Part shown: positions 1 through 9,002 of the stretch, piece by piece
Numbering within the stretch: the first letter of the stretch is position 1
Layout: each line of letters opens with the position of its first letter
Source of the DNA: an uncultured Lachnospiraceae bacterium
GTDB taxonomy: Bacteria; Bacillota; Clostridia; Lachnospirales; Lachnospiraceae
Reading direction: 5' to 3'
Length of the DNA stretch: 64,000 bases
NCBI GenBank assembly: GCA_947625755.1
Contig: CANQPJ010000001.1
Span: 1-64,000, forward strand
Made by a program: the position numbers and the translations under genes
The notes under the pieces: model-generated
Told to the model about the DNA's origin: nothing
Database searches by the model: none
What the model saw: only the letters and a program-made list of their open reading frames with translations

Positions 1-10
1 TAATTATACC

Positions 11-46
11 AAAAAACAGCTATGAGCGCGAGCTCATAGCTGTTTT
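11..46 (-). terminator. Intrinsic terminator of the tRNA-Leu gene
   Basis: A perfect 15-bp stem (arms 13-27 and 32-46) closes a 4-base loop. Read on the minus strand it is followed by a run of six T. It lies about 50 bases beyond the 3' end of the minus-strand tRNA gene, so it most likely ends that transcript. It could also act on plus-strand transcripts entering from the left edge. Confidence 0.8.
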
Positions 47-96
47 CCTTTTAGAGACTTTTTTTACAGCCCCTTTTGTTGTATAAATATAAGACA

Positions 97-178
97 TGCG
101 GATGGCGGGACTTGAACCCGCACGCTTTGTGGGCGGCAGATTTTGAGTCTGCTGCGTCTGCCATTCCGCCACATCCGC
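97..178 (-). tRNA. tRNA-Leu (anticodon CAA)
   Basis: Read on the minus strand, the 7-bp acceptor stem GCGGATG pairs with CATCCGC, followed by discriminator A at 97. The anticodon stem GCAGA/TCTGC encloses the loop CTCAAAA, giving anticodon CAA, which reads UUG leucine codons. The T-arm holds the usual GGTTCAAGTCC. The length of 82 bases with a long variable arm fits a class II leucine tRNA. The 3' CCA is not encoded (the next bases are TGT), so a CCA-adding enzyme must supply it. Confidence 0.95.
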
Positions 179-189
179 AAGCAATATGA

Positions 190-218
190 ATATTATCATT
201 TTGTAGTATAAATGTCAA
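190..218 (-). promoter_or_regulatory. Promoter of the tRNA-Leu gene
   Basis: On the minus strand TTGACA (218-213) and TAATAT (195-190) are separated by exactly 17 bases, a near-consensus sigma-A promoter. It ends 11 bases before the tRNA 5' end. It is back to back with the csoR promoter at 233-261. Confidence 0.75.
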
Positions 219-232
219 TATAAAAATTAAAT

Positions 233-261
233 TTGACACATACCCCCATAGGGTATATAAT
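233..261 (+). promoter_or_regulatory. csoR-copA promoter with embedded CsoR operator
   Basis: TTGACA (233-238), a 17-base spacer and TATAAT (256-261) form a consensus sigma-A promoter. The spacer holds a palindrome, ATACCC-CCATA-GGGTAT (240-256), of the G/C-tract dyad type bound by CsoR-family copper repressors. Apo-CsoR bound here would block RNA polymerase, and Cu(I) would release it. The gene just downstream encodes a CsoR with all copper ligands, so autoregulation is inferred with good confidence. Confidence 0.85.
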
Positions 262-279
262 AAAAAAAGGAGGATGCAT

Positions 280-579
280 ATGAATAATCAATGTAATAGT
301 CATAAAACTAAAATAAGAGAAGAAAAAGAGTACAAAGAGCTGATTCATCGGTTAAATAGGATTGAAGGACAGGTACGTGGTGTTAAAAGAATGATAGAAG
401 AAGATGCGTATTGTCCTGATATTTTAGTACAGGTATCTGCAATTAATTCTGCCTTAAACAGTTTTAACAAAATTTTATTGGAAAATCATATTAATACATG
501 TGTGATTGATAAAATACAGAATGGAAATCTTGAAGTTGTTGAGGAGTTAACGAATACATTAAAAAAATTAATGAAATAG
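280..579 (+). CDS. csoR: Copper-sensing transcriptional repressor CsoR
   Basis: This 99-residue all-helical DUF156/CsoR-family protein binds DNA as a tetramer and lets go on binding Cu(I). The three copper ligands are visible as C45, H70 and C74, the same Cys-His-Cys arrangement as in Bacillus subtilis CsoR. The family signature around RLNRIEGQVRG is at residues 24-34. I chose the ATG at 280 because AGGAGG at 268-273 lies six bases upstream; the ATG at 274 abuts the ribosome site. It is the first gene of an operon with copA, and a matching operator sits in its own promoter. The intact Cys-His-Cys set argues for copper over the nickel- or formaldehyde-sensing relatives. Confidence 0.93.
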   Translation: MNNQCNSHKTKIREEKEYKELIHRLNRIEGQVRGVKRMIEEDAYCPDILVQVSAINSALNSFNKILLENHINTCVIDKIQNGNLEVVEELTNTLKKLMK

Positions 580-609
580 AATATCAATTTATGGAAAGAA
601 GGATGGGTT

Positions 610-2838
610 ATGGATTTTAAGATAAAGGGAATGAGTTGTGCTGCCTGCAGTTTAAGGGTAGAAAAAGCAGTTGCATCTTTACAGGGAGTAGATTCTGTCA
701 GTGTGAATCTGTTGACAAATTCCATGCAGGTAGAAGGCAGCGCTACGGAAAAAGAAATTATTGATGCAGTTGTCAGGGCAGGGTATGGTGCAAAGGCTTC
801 AAAAGGCGGCAATATGAGTGAAGAAAATGATAATGAAATAAAACAAATGAAAACCAGACTTATTTTTTCGATTGTTTTGTTGATACCATTGATGTATCTG
901 TCTATGGGACATATGATGTGGGGATGGTGGCTGCCGGAGGTGATTGCCGGTAACCATATATTACAGGGAATCATTCAGTTAGTTATTACTTTTGTTATTT
1001 TAATCATTAACAAAAAGTTCTTTGTAAATGGTATCAGAGGTGTGATGAATAATGCCCCTAATATGGATACACTGGTTGCCTTGGGCGCAGGCGCTTCTTT
1101 TTTGTATAGTACAGTTATACTTGTCTTAATGATTGTAAATCATACAAATGAAATGCCGGATTTATATTTTGAATCGGCGGCAATGATTGTTTCGCTGATT
1201 ACAGTGGGAAAAACATTAGAAACTTATTCTAAAGGTAAAACAACGAGCGCATTAAAGGGACTGATAGAATTAGCCCCTTCCAAGGCAAGAATATTAGATA
1301 TAGATAATGATGGAAACAGATTAGAAAAAGAAATAGAGTTATCCGGACTAAAAACAGATATGCTTTTTGTCGTCAGACCGGGAGAAAGCATTCCTGCGGA
1401 TGGTGTTGTGATAGAAGGTGAAAGCGCAATAGATGAATCTTCATTGACCGGAGAAAGTATTCCTGTAGATAAATCTACAGGCTCGAAGGTTTCTTCTGGT
1501 ACAATAAATCAATCGGGTGTCTTAATCTGTAAGGCAACACAAGTAGGAAGCGATACAACATTAGCCCAGATTATAAAATTAGTCAGTGAAGCATCAGCAT
1601 CAAAGGCTCCGATTGCAAAAGCAGCCGATAAAGTTTCAGGAATATTCGTACCGATAGTGATATGTATTGCTATTTTGACTTTTGCAGTCTGGATGTTAGC
1701 AGGCGCTACTCTGGGTACAGCACTGACCTATGGCGTTTCTGTTCTGGTCATCAGCTGTCCTTGTGCCTTGGGGCTTGCAACACCGGTAGCAATTATGGTT
1801 GGGAATGGTATTGGTGCAAAAAATGGAATATTATTTAAGAATGCAGCAACCTTGGAGAATGCAGGAAAAGCAAAAAATATTATTTTAGACAAAACCGGAA
1901 CTATTACAACCGGAAAGCCTGATGTTACGGACGTATTGAGCGCTGAAAATGTTTCGCAGGAAGAACTGTTGTCAGTGGCATACAGTATTGAAAATTGCAG
2001 CGAGCATCCGTTAGCAAAAGCAATTATTAATTATTGCCGTAAGAAGGATATAAAAAAGAAGCCGGTGTCTGACTTTTTATCAAAAACAGGAAATGGATTA
2101 TATGGCAAAATAAATCATGTAGAAGTAGCTGCCGGAAATATAGAATATATTAAAGAATATACAGATGTGGAAGAACAATATATCAATATGGCAAATAAAT
2201 TTTCAAATGAAGGAAAGACTCCAATGTATTTTGTATATGATGGAAAACTATATGGTATTATTGCAGTTTCTGATACATTAAAACCGGACAGTATTTCTGC
2301 TATAGATTATTTAAATAAAATGAATTTAAGTGTAACCATGCTTACAGGAGACAATAAATTAACGGCAAAAGCCATTGCAAAAAAAGTAGGGATTCATAAT
2401 GTTGTATCCAATGTGTTACCTGATATTAAAGAAAAGGTTGTAAAGGAACAGAGTTTAGAGGGTGTGACTATTATGGTAGGGGACGGAATCAATGATGCAC
2501 CGGCGCTTACAAGAGCCGATGTCGGCATTGCCATCGGCGCTGGAACTGATATTGCCATAGATGCAGCGGACATTGTATTGGTGAAAAATAATCTTGAAGA
2601 TGTTCCAAAAGCCATACATTTAAGCAAGATGGTTCTTAAAAATATTTATGAAAATCTGTTTTGGGCTTTTATTTATAATATAATTTGTATTCCTTTGGCG
2701 GCAGGTGTCTGGTTTCCATTGACCGGAATCAGACTTAGTCCCATGTTTGGGGCGCTGGCGATGAGTCTGTCCAGTTTTTGCGTGGTAATGAATGCATTAA
2801 GATTAAATATAAAAAACGTAAATTCATACAAAAAATAA
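610..2838 (+). CDS. copA: Copper-exporting P1B-type ATPase CopA
   Basis: This 742-residue membrane ATPase pumps Cu(I) out of the cytoplasm. Seen in order: one N-terminal heavy-metal domain with MSCAAC (C10, C13), paired transmembrane helices, an actuator domain with TGES, the intramembrane copper site CPC (C383-C385), the phosphorylation motif DKTGT starting at D427, and the hinge motif GDGIND near 624-629. CPC together with one MxCxxC domain marks the copper subclass (CopA/CopB type 1B-1). An AAGGATGG ribosome site precedes the ATG, 30 bases after csoR. No separate CopZ chaperone gene follows, so the single N-terminal domain is the only metal-binding module in this operon. Confidence 0.95.
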   Translation: MDFKIKGMSCAACSLRVEKAVASLQGVDSVSVNLLTNSMQVEGSATEKEIIDAVVRAGYGAKASKGGNMSEENDNEIKQMKTRLIFSIVLLIPLMYLSMGHMMWGWWLPEVIAGNHILQGIIQLVITFVILIINKKFFVNGIRGVMNNAPNMDTLVALGAGASFLYSTVILVLMIVNHTNEMPDLYFESAAMIVSLITVGKTLETYSKGKTTSALKGLIELAPSKARILDIDNDGNRLEKEIELSGLKTDMLFVVRPGESIPADGVVIEGESAIDESSLTGESIPVDKSTGSKVSSGTINQSGVLICKATQVGSDTTLAQIIKLVSEASASKAPIAKAADKVSGIFVPIVICIAILTFAVWMLAGATLGTALTYGVSVLVISCPCALGLATPVAIMVGNGIGAKNGILFKNAATLENAGKAKNIILDKTGTITTGKPDVTDVLSAENVSQEELLSVAYSIENCSEHPLAKAIINYCRKKDIKKKPVSDFLSKTGNGLYGKINHVEVAAGNIEYIKEYTDVEEQYINMANKFSNEGKTPMYFVYDGKLYGIIAVSDTLKPDSISAIDYLNKMNLSVTMLTGDNKLTAKAIAKKVGIHNVVSNVLPDIKEKVVKEQSLEGVTIMVGDGINDAPALTRADVGIAIGAGTDIAIDAADIVLVKNNLEDVPKAIHLSKMVLKNIYENLFWAFIYNIICIPLAAGVWFPLTGIRLSPMFGALAMSLSSFCVVMNALRLNIKNVNSYKK

Positions 2839-2867
2839 TTGTATCCGGGTCCGATAAACTGTATAAT
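2839..2867 (+). promoter_or_regulatory. Putative promoter for the zinc-finger protein and polA
   Basis: TTGTAT (2839-2844), a 17-base spacer and a perfect TATAAT (2862-2867) begin directly after the copA stop codon. This suggests the downstream genes have their own start of transcription and are not only copper-controlled. No functional evidence is available. Confidence 0.5.
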
Positions 2868-2901
2868 GAAATCGTTGAAAAAACAACAACAGAGGTTTAT
2901 T

Positions 2902-3246
2902 ATGGATTGTGAATTATTTCAGAGAAAGATAAGAGATTTTATTTTTGACCAAATTGAATATTCAGAAGATTTGGAAGAGTTTCTTCAACATGCAAAAGAA
3001 TGTAAAGAATGTCAGGATGAATTGGAGCTTTACTATACGATTCACCGAGGTTTAGAGGATGTAGAAGCTCCGGTAGAAACAGATGTTCCGATGACTGCAA
3101 AGGAAGAGTTAAAGTATATTTTTGACTATTATTTTGAATATTTTGAAAAAGAAAAAAGAATGAATAAAATCGGTAAGGTCTTTGTTGTTGTTTTAGCTCT
3201 TGTTTTAGTTGGGCTTGCTTTTTATGTAGGGGCAGTAAGCATATAA
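2902..3246 (+). CDS. Anti-sigma-factor-like zinc-finger membrane protein
   Basis: This small 114-residue protein has an N-terminal HxxxCxxC motif (H30, C34, C37), the pattern of the zinc-binding anti-sigma (ZAS) domain, and one C-terminal transmembrane helix at about 92-112. ZAS proteins hold an ECF sigma factor inactive at the membrane until a signal arrives. The start at 2902 is preceded by AGAGGT; a TTG-started version would add about 21 residues with no good ribosome site. No ECF sigma gene lies next to it, so its partner, if any, is elsewhere or the protein has another role. It lies 35 bases upstream of polA and is probably cotranscribed with it. Confidence 0.6.
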   Translation: MDCELFQRKIRDFIFDQIEYSEDLEEFLQHAKECKECQDELELYYTIHRGLEDVEAPVETDVPMTAKEELKYIFDYYFEYFEKEKRMNKIGKVFVVVLALVLVGLAFYVGAVSI

Positions 3247-3281
3247 ATTGAATAAAAAGACGAAGCTATAGGAGAATTACA

Positions 3282-5927
3282 ATGAAAAAATTATTGTTGA
3301 TTGACGGACACAGTATATTGAATCGAGCATTTTATGGTGTTCCATTATTTTCTAATACAGAAGGAATTCATACAAATGCCGTGTTTGGTTTTTTAAATAT
3401 GATGTTTAAAATGATTGATGATGAGCAGCCGACACATATTGCGGTTGCTTTTGATGTACATCAACCTACATTCCGGCATGAGATGTTTGAAGCATATAAG
3501 GGTACGAGAAAACCTATGCTGCCGGAGTTGAGGGAACAGGTTCCAATAATAAAAGAACTGTTAACCAAAATGAACATTACAATTATAGAGCTTCCGGGAT
3601 TTGAGGCGGATGATATTATAGGAACAATGTCTGTCCATTCAGAACAGGACGGATATATAGTATGTGTTTATTCAGGTGACAGGGATTTATTACAACTAGC
3701 TTCAGAGAATATTACAATATGTATTCCAAAAACCAAAAAAGGACAGACTACGGTTGAGAGATATAACACAGAGCAGGTAAAGGAATTATATCAAGTCACA
3801 CCGAAAGAATTTATCGACGTGAAAGCCCTGATGGGGGATTCCTCTGACAACATTCCGGGGGTACCCGGAATAGGAGAAAAAGGGGCAATCAGCATTATTT
3901 CGGAATTAGGTTCCATAGAAAATGCTTATAATCATTCAGACAGAATTTCCAATACAAGAAATAAAAACGCACTTTTAGAACATTATGATATGGCGCAAAT
4001 GAGTAAAAAACTCGCCACAATTGATATTGATGCTCCCGTAAATATAAAAGCCTCTGACTGCACTATAGATAATATATATACGGAAAATGCACTTGATATG
4101 ATTAAAAAACTGGAATTAAAAAGTATGATTTCCAGATTTTCTGATGTTTCTTCCTCGAGTGCTATAGAAGAAAAATTTCAAACCCTCACTGACATATCAG
4201 AAATTGAAGAGTTATTTAACAGCCTGATAGATAAACAACAGCCAATAGGACTTTTTTTGTTTAGAGATAATATTTATCATGGCGTTGGTTTATGCTTTGG
4301 TGAAGAGGATATTATATATGTTCCTGCTGCAGGGTTTATTACAGAAAACTATTTACAGGATAAAGTAAATAAATTAGTAAAAGATTCCTATGTTTATACA
4401 GTTCATGTGAAAGAAAACAATGATTTTTTGGGAGCTTATGATTCACAGACAGAATATACACATTTAGAAGATCTTGGATTAATGGCATATCTGATTAATC
4501 CGACAGGACATTCTTATAATTATGATGATTTAGCAAGGGATTATCTGGGAACAAATCTTCCGGCTTATGAAGAAATTTTTCCTAAAACAAAAAAGGGAGA
4601 GACTCCTTCGGAAGAAATATTGGAAAATGGAATGAAATATGCCTGCTATAATGCATATGTTTTTTATAAAACCTATGAAAAAATTATAGAAAAATTAAAA
4701 TCTATGGAGATGTATGATGTCTATTATAAGATTGAAAAGCCGTTAATGTATGCTTTATATGAAATGGAAAAATGTGGAATTCAGGTAGATGGGAATGCAT
4801 TAAAAGAGTATGGTGATAATTTATCCGTTCAGATAAAAGAACTGGAAGAAAAGATATATAAAGAAGCAGGGCATGAATTTAATATTAATTCCCCAAAACA
4901 GCTGGGAAAAATTTTATTTGCTGAAATGGGATTACCCGGAGGGAAGAAAACAAAAACAGGATATTCCACTTCAGCCTCTGTTTTAGAAAAATTGGAGCCG
5001 GATTATCCTTTTGTCAGAGATGTATTGAATTACAGACAGTTAACAAAGTTAAAATCAACATATGCAGACGGACTCGCTCTTTTTATTAAAGAAGACAGCA
5101 GGATTTATGGAAAATTTAATCAGACGATTACTGCTACCGGAAGAATCAGCAGTACAGAACCAAATCTGCAAAATATTCCTATTCGAACAGCAATCGGAAG
5201 AGAGTTGCGAAAAGTGTTTATTCCTAAAGAAGGATATGTTTTTGTAGATGCAGATTATTCCCAGATTGAACTGAGAATACTGGCACATATGTCTGATGAT
5301 AAGAATCTGATTGCGGCATATAAAGATTCGAAAGATATTCATGCAGCAACAGCATCACTGGTGTTCAAGGTTCCTATAGATGAAGTTACCAAAACGCAGA
5401 GAAGTAATGCCAAGGCAGTGAACTTTGGAATTGTTTATGGCATCAGTTCTTTTGGATTGAGTCAGGATTTATCTATTAGTAAAAAAGAAGCTGAAAAATA
5501 TATTCAAAGCTATTTTGAAAGCTATCCGGGAATTAAAAAGTATCTGGACCATTCGGTAGAGAGTGCAAAAGAAAAAGGCTATTCTGTTACCATGTTTGGC
5601 AGAAGAAGACCGATACCTGAAATCAATGTATCTAATTTTATGCAAAGACAATTTGGGGAACGTGTTGCAATGAATGCTCCAATTCAGGGAACTGCTGCCG
5701 ATATTATCAAGATTGCCATGATAAATGTTGCAAGGGAAATTAAGAAAAAAAATCTGAAATCCCGTATTGTTTTGCAGATTCATGATGAATTACTGGTTGA
5801 GGCAGAAAAAGATGAAGTTGATATAGTCATTGAAATATTAAAAAAAGAAATGTCATCTGCCGCCAAGTTACATGTTCCGCTTGAAGTCGAAGTAGAGGTA
5901 GGAAATAATTGGGACGAGGCACACTGA
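3282..5927 (+). CDS. polA: DNA polymerase I
   Basis: This 881-residue enzyme fills gaps and removes RNA primers in replication and repair. The N-terminal 290 residues form the 5'-nuclease domain (EADDIIGT, GDRDLLQL and GDSSDNIPG are visible). The C-terminal family A polymerase domain has motif A with D656 and D658 (DADYSQIELR), motif B RSNAKAVNFGIVYG and motif C HDE at 834-836. The middle segment (about 300-480) aligns by position with the 3'-5' exonuclease domain but lacks the D-x-E metal motif, so proofreading is probably absent, as in Bacillus and Thermus enzymes. A GGAGAA ribosome site supports the start. coaE follows about 80 bases later, a common pairing in Firmicutes. Confidence 0.96.
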   Translation: MKKLLLIDGHSILNRAFYGVPLFSNTEGIHTNAVFGFLNMMFKMIDDEQPTHIAVAFDVHQPTFRHEMFEAYKGTRKPMLPELREQVPIIKELLTKMNITIIELPGFEADDIIGTMSVHSEQDGYIVCVYSGDRDLLQLASENITICIPKTKKGQTTVERYNTEQVKELYQVTPKEFIDVKALMGDSSDNIPGVPGIGEKGAISIISELGSIENAYNHSDRISNTRNKNALLEHYDMAQMSKKLATIDIDAPVNIKASDCTIDNIYTENALDMIKKLELKSMISRFSDVSSSSAIEEKFQTLTDISEIEELFNSLIDKQQPIGLFLFRDNIYHGVGLCFGEEDIIYVPAAGFITENYLQDKVNKLVKDSYVYTVHVKENNDFLGAYDSQTEYTHLEDLGLMAYLINPTGHSYNYDDLARDYLGTNLPAYEEIFPKTKKGETPSEEILENGMKYACYNAYVFYKTYEKIIEKLKSMEMYDVYYKIEKPLMYALYEMEKCGIQVDGNALKEYGDNLSVQIKELEEKIYKEAGHEFNINSPKQLGKILFAEMGLPGGKKTKTGYSTSASVLEKLEPDYPFVRDVLNYRQLTKLKSTYADGLALFIKEDSRIYGKFNQTITATGRISSTEPNLQNIPIRTAIGRELRKVFIPKEGYVFVDADYSQIELRILAHMSDDKNLIAAYKDSKDIHAATASLVFKVPIDEVTKTQRSNAKAVNFGIVYGISSFGLSQDLSISKKEAEKYIQSYFESYPGIKKYLDHSVESAKEKGYSVTMFGRRRPIPEINVSNFMQRQFGERVAMNAPIQGTAADIIKIAMINVAREIKKKNLKSRIVLQIHDELLVEAEKDEVDIVIEILKKEMSSAAKLHVPLEVEVEVGNNWDEAH

Positions 5928-6006
5928 TGACTGATTAAATCGTATTGAAAAATATAAGGAAAGACCGTTATATAATAAAATACAGTATTAGATGGAGTGT
6001 TAAAAT

Positions 6007-6585
6007 ATGATTATTGGGCTTATGGGAGGAATAGGCTGTGGTAAATCAACAGTTTTAAATTACTTGGAACAAACTTACAACGCATACATTATTGAGGCTG
6101 ATAAAGTTGCAAAAGAAATTATGAATCCCGGTAATGCAGTTTATAATAAAATAGCAGATAACTTTTCAGAAGCAATACGAGATGGAAATATTGACAGAAA
6201 TATTCTTGCAGATATTGTTTTTCATGATAAAGAAAAATTAACTCTCTTAAATGCAATAACGCATCCGGGAACAATAGATGAAATAAAAAGTAGAATCCGA
6301 CAGGCAGATGATAACATGATAGTTATCGAATCAGCTATTTTGCCGGGTTCAGGTCTTGAAGAATATTGTGATGAACTATGGTTTGTATATTGTGAATTAG
6401 AAGAACGTATCAGGCGTCTGATGAAATACCGCAGTTATTCCAGAGAAAAATGTCTGGAAATCATAAAGAATCAACCCGGTGATGAGGAATATAATACTTA
6501 TGCGGATGAATACATAGATAATACTTATTCTGAAAATAATACGAAAGAACAGATAGATATTATCCTGCAAAAAGCTAATTGTTAA
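6007..6585 (+). CDS. coaE: Dephospho-CoA kinase
   Basis: This 192-residue cytoplasmic kinase phosphorylates the 3'-hydroxyl of dephospho-CoA, the last step of coenzyme A synthesis. The P-loop GGIGCGKST is at residues 7-15, followed by the substrate-binding region with EADKVAKEIM near 35 and the lid region with RRLMKYR near 140. Length is normal for the family (about 200). It follows polA in the same direction. A weak promoter-like TTATAT near 5968 may give it independent expression. Confidence 0.93.
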   Translation: MIIGLMGGIGCGKSTVLNYLEQTYNAYIIEADKVAKEIMNPGNAVYNKIADNFSEAIRDGNIDRNILADIVFHDKEKLTLLNAITHPGTIDEIKSRIRQADDNMIVIESAILPGSGLEEYCDELWFVYCELEERIRRLMKYRSYSREKCLEIIKNQPGDEEYNTYADEYIDNTYSENNTKEQIDIILQKANC

Positions 6586-6612
6586 ATTTTTATGAAAAAA
6601 AATATATTTATA

Positions 6613-6659
6613 TTGACTATATTTCTTTATAGAGTTATGATATGTAGCGTGCTACATAT
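6613..6659 (+). promoter_or_regulatory. Promoter and palindromic operator of the marR-ABC operon
   Basis: TTGACT (6613-6618), a 17-base spacer and TATGAT (6636-6641) form a good sigma-A promoter. Overlapping the -10 box and the expected start site is a perfect 9-bp inverted repeat, ATATGTAGC-GT-GCTACATAT (6640-6659). A palindrome at that place, directly upstream of a MarR-family gene, is most simply the autoregulatory operator. Confidence 0.7.
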
Positions 6660-6712
6660 TGTGGCTCTTTTTTCGTATGAAAATTTTTAGTTCTTTGAAA
6701 TGGGAGGTAAGA

Positions 6713-7210
6713 ATGGAACATTTAGGTCATAAAATAAAAAGGATTGATCAGTTGTTTAAAATACGAATGAATTGTAATCTTGAACAGTTGGGGATAACCA
6801 TTTCACAAATGCACATTCTGTTGTACCTTATTAAAAATCATGGAGAAAAAATGAATCAAAAGAAATTATCAGAACAGTTTGGTGTAAAACATTCTACAAT
6901 GTCAGGAATTCTTGCCAGATTAAAAGAAAAAGGGTTTATTGAAATCTGCGTAGATGAAGATAACAAAAAATACAAAAATATTTATCCCACAGCAAAAGCT
7001 ATGTTGCTGGACGAACAGATGGCACTGCACAGAAATGAAACGGAGTCTCTTTTACAAAAAGGCTTCTCAAAAGAAGAAATACAACAGCTTGGAAATTATT
7101 TAGACAGATTGTATCATAATCTGTTGTCCGGCAGTGAAATATCTGATAAGGATATTCATTGTTTTAACAGAAAAATAAGCACGATAGAAAGGAGACATAA
7201 TAATGATTAA
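6713..7210 (+). CDS. MarR-family transcriptional regulator
   Basis: This 165-residue winged-helix protein shows the family pattern: N-terminal dimerisation helix, recognition helix region KHSTMSGILARLKEKGFIE at about 56-74, then the wing with DEDNKKYKNIYPT. MarR proteins usually repress their own operon and release DNA on binding a small toxic or phenolic ligand. I start at the ATG at 6713, behind GGGAGGT; an in-frame ATG at 6659 lies inside the operator palindrome and would add a poorly conserved leader. The stop overlaps the next gene by eight bases, so regulator and exporter are translationally coupled. The ligand cannot be inferred. Confidence 0.88.
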   Translation: MEHLGHKIKRIDQLFKIRMNCNLEQLGITISQMHILLYLIKNHGEKMNQKKLSEQFGVKHSTMSGILARLKEKGFIEICVDEDNKKYKNIYPTAKAMLLDEQMALHRNETESLLQKGFSKEEIQQLGNYLDRLYHNLLSGSEISDKDIHCFNRKISTIERRHNND

Positions 7211-9002
7211 AACCTTGGGAAAAGAAATTAAAGAATTTAAAATGGCATCCATATTGACGCCCCTTGGTATGTTGGGGGAAGTAATCGTTGAAAATTTTAT
7301 TCCATTGCTTATGGCAACGATTATTGACTCAATCGGCACAAAAGATTTGACAAAAATATACCAGACAGCAGGTATTATGTTGCTGCTTGCTCTGACCGGT
7401 CTGTTTTTTGGATGGATTGGAGGTGTCTTTGGCGCAAAAGCATCTGCAGGATTTGCAAAAAATCTCAGGATGGCAATGTTTAAAAACATTCAGAATTTTA
7501 GTTTTTCTAATATTGATAAATTTAGTACGGCAGGTCTTGTCACCAGACTTACAACAGACGTGACAAATATGCAGAATGCCTATCAAATGATTTTACGAAT
7601 GGCAGTGAGAGCACCATTCAGCCTGATTGTAGCTATGATTATGGCGTTTACGGTTTCTCCAAGGCTGGCAAGTATTTATCTGGTTGCGGTAATTATTCTT
7701 GGAATTATCTGTGCTTTCATCATTACCAATGCTTTTAAATATTTTAATCAGGTGTTTAAACGGTACGATGCCCTGAATGAAAGCGTGCAGGAAAATGTGA
7801 CAGCAATGCGTGTTGTAAAAGCATATGTGAGAGAGGATTATGAAAAAGGTAAATTTGGAAAGGCGAGTTATAATATTTATAAGATGTTTATCAGAGCAGA
7901 AGGGCTCGTATCTTTGAATGCCCCTGTTATGATGACTACTGTTTACACCTGTATTTTGTTAATCAGCTGGTTTGGTGCAAATATGATTGTTGCCAGTGGT
8001 AATAATCCTATAGTAGGACTGACAGCCGGTAATTTAACTTCACTTCTTGCATACTGCATGAATATTCTGATGAATTTGATGATGCTTTCAATGGTATTTG
8101 TTATGATTACCATGTCTATGGCAAGTGCAAGACGTATTGTTGAAGTCTTAAATGAAAAACCGGAAATTACCAATCCGAAAAATCCTGAATATGAGGTAAA
8201 AGATGGAAGTATTGAGTTTAAAAACGTTACTTTCCGATACAACAAAAACAGTGAAAAACCGATTCTTGAGAATATTAATATTAAAATTAATTCCGGAGAG
8301 ACCATTGGAATCATTGGCGGAACTGGTAGTGCAAAATCCAGTTTTGTGAATCTGATTAGCCGGTTATATGATATAGAAGTACCAAAGCCGGGAGAAAATG
8401 GAGAGCCAATAGAAAGCTATGTGAGTGTTGCAGGAAAAGATGTGCGCTCTTATGATTTGGAAACATTACGGCAGGAAGTAAGTGTTGTCTTACAAAATAA
8501 TGTATTATTTTCAGGCACTATATTGGAAAATTTACGCTGGGGAGATCCGAATGCTACAAAAGAAGAATGTGTGAAGGCGTGCAGACTGGCATGTGCAGAT
8601 GAATTTATTGAGAAAATGCCGGATAAATATGATACTTATATTGAACAGGGCGGTTCTAATGTCTCCGGCGGACAGAAACAGCGTCTCTGTATTGCACGGG
8701 CATTATTGAAAAAGCCAAAAGTATTGATATTAGATGATTCTACCAGTGCAGTAGATACTGTTACCGATGCAAAAATCAGGAAAGCATTCCGGGAAGAAAT
8801 ACCGGATTCGACCAAGATTATCATTGCCCAGCGTATTTCCTCTGTACAGGATGCAGACCGTATTATTGTTATGGATGACGGAAAGATAAATGAAGTGGGA
8901 ACACACGAGTATTTGAAAGAAAATAATGAAATATACAGAGAAGTATATTTACAGCAGACCAATGACAATGCTGATTTTGATAAGAATGGAGGTGAGGCAT
9001 AA
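7203..9002 (+). CDS. ABC exporter half-transporter with degenerate ATP site
   Basis: This 599-residue half-transporter has an N-terminal six-helix ABC type 1 exporter domain (about 1-310) and a C-terminal nucleotide-binding domain. Its Walker A reads GGTGSAKSS (372-380), the signature is VSGGQKQ, the Walker B is followed by D512 where the catalytic Glu normally sits, and the switch His is Q543. These losses mark the non-hydrolysing side of a heterodimeric exporter such as TM287/288 or BmrCD (established for those families). Its partner is the next gene, with which it overlaps by one base. Likely role: multidrug or lipid-like substrate export under MarR control. The substrate is unknown. Confidence 0.9.
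   Translation: MIKTLGKEIKEFKMASILTPLGMLGEVIVENFIPLLMATIIDSIGTKDLTKIYQTAGIMLLLALTGLFFGWIGGVFGAKASAGFAKNLRMAMFKNIQNFSFSNIDKFSTAGLVTRLTTDVTNMQNAYQMILRMAVRAPFSLIVAMIMAFTVSPRLASIYLVAVIILGIICAFIITNAFKYFNQVFKRYDALNESVQENVTAMRVVKAYVREDYEKGKFGKASYNIYKMFIRAEGLVSLNAPVMMTTVYTCILLISWFGANMIVASGNNPIVGLTAGNLTSLLAYCMNILMNLMMLSMVFVMITMSMASARRIVEVLNEKPEITNPKNPEYEVKDGSIEFKNVTFRYNKNSEKPILENINIKINSGETIGIIGGTGSAKSSFVNLISRLYDIEVPKPGENGEPIESYVSVAGKDVRSYDLETLRQEVSVVLQNNVLFSGTILENLRWGDPNATKEECVKACRLACADEFIEKMPDKYDTYIEQGGSNVSGGQKQRLCIARALLKKPKVLILDDSTSAVDTVTDAKIRKAFREEIPDSTKIIIAQRISSVQDADRIIVMDDGKINEVGTHEYLKENNEIYREVYLQQTNDNADFDKNGGEA

Noticed and set aside
274-279. ATG at 274 as the csoR start
   Set aside because: It directly abuts the AGGAGG ribosome site; the ATG at 280 has normal spacing.
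486-974. Minus-strand open frame of 162 codons across csoR and copA
   Set aside because: It lies opposite two clear conserved genes, has no ribosome site or family resemblance, and reads as a reverse-complement shadow.
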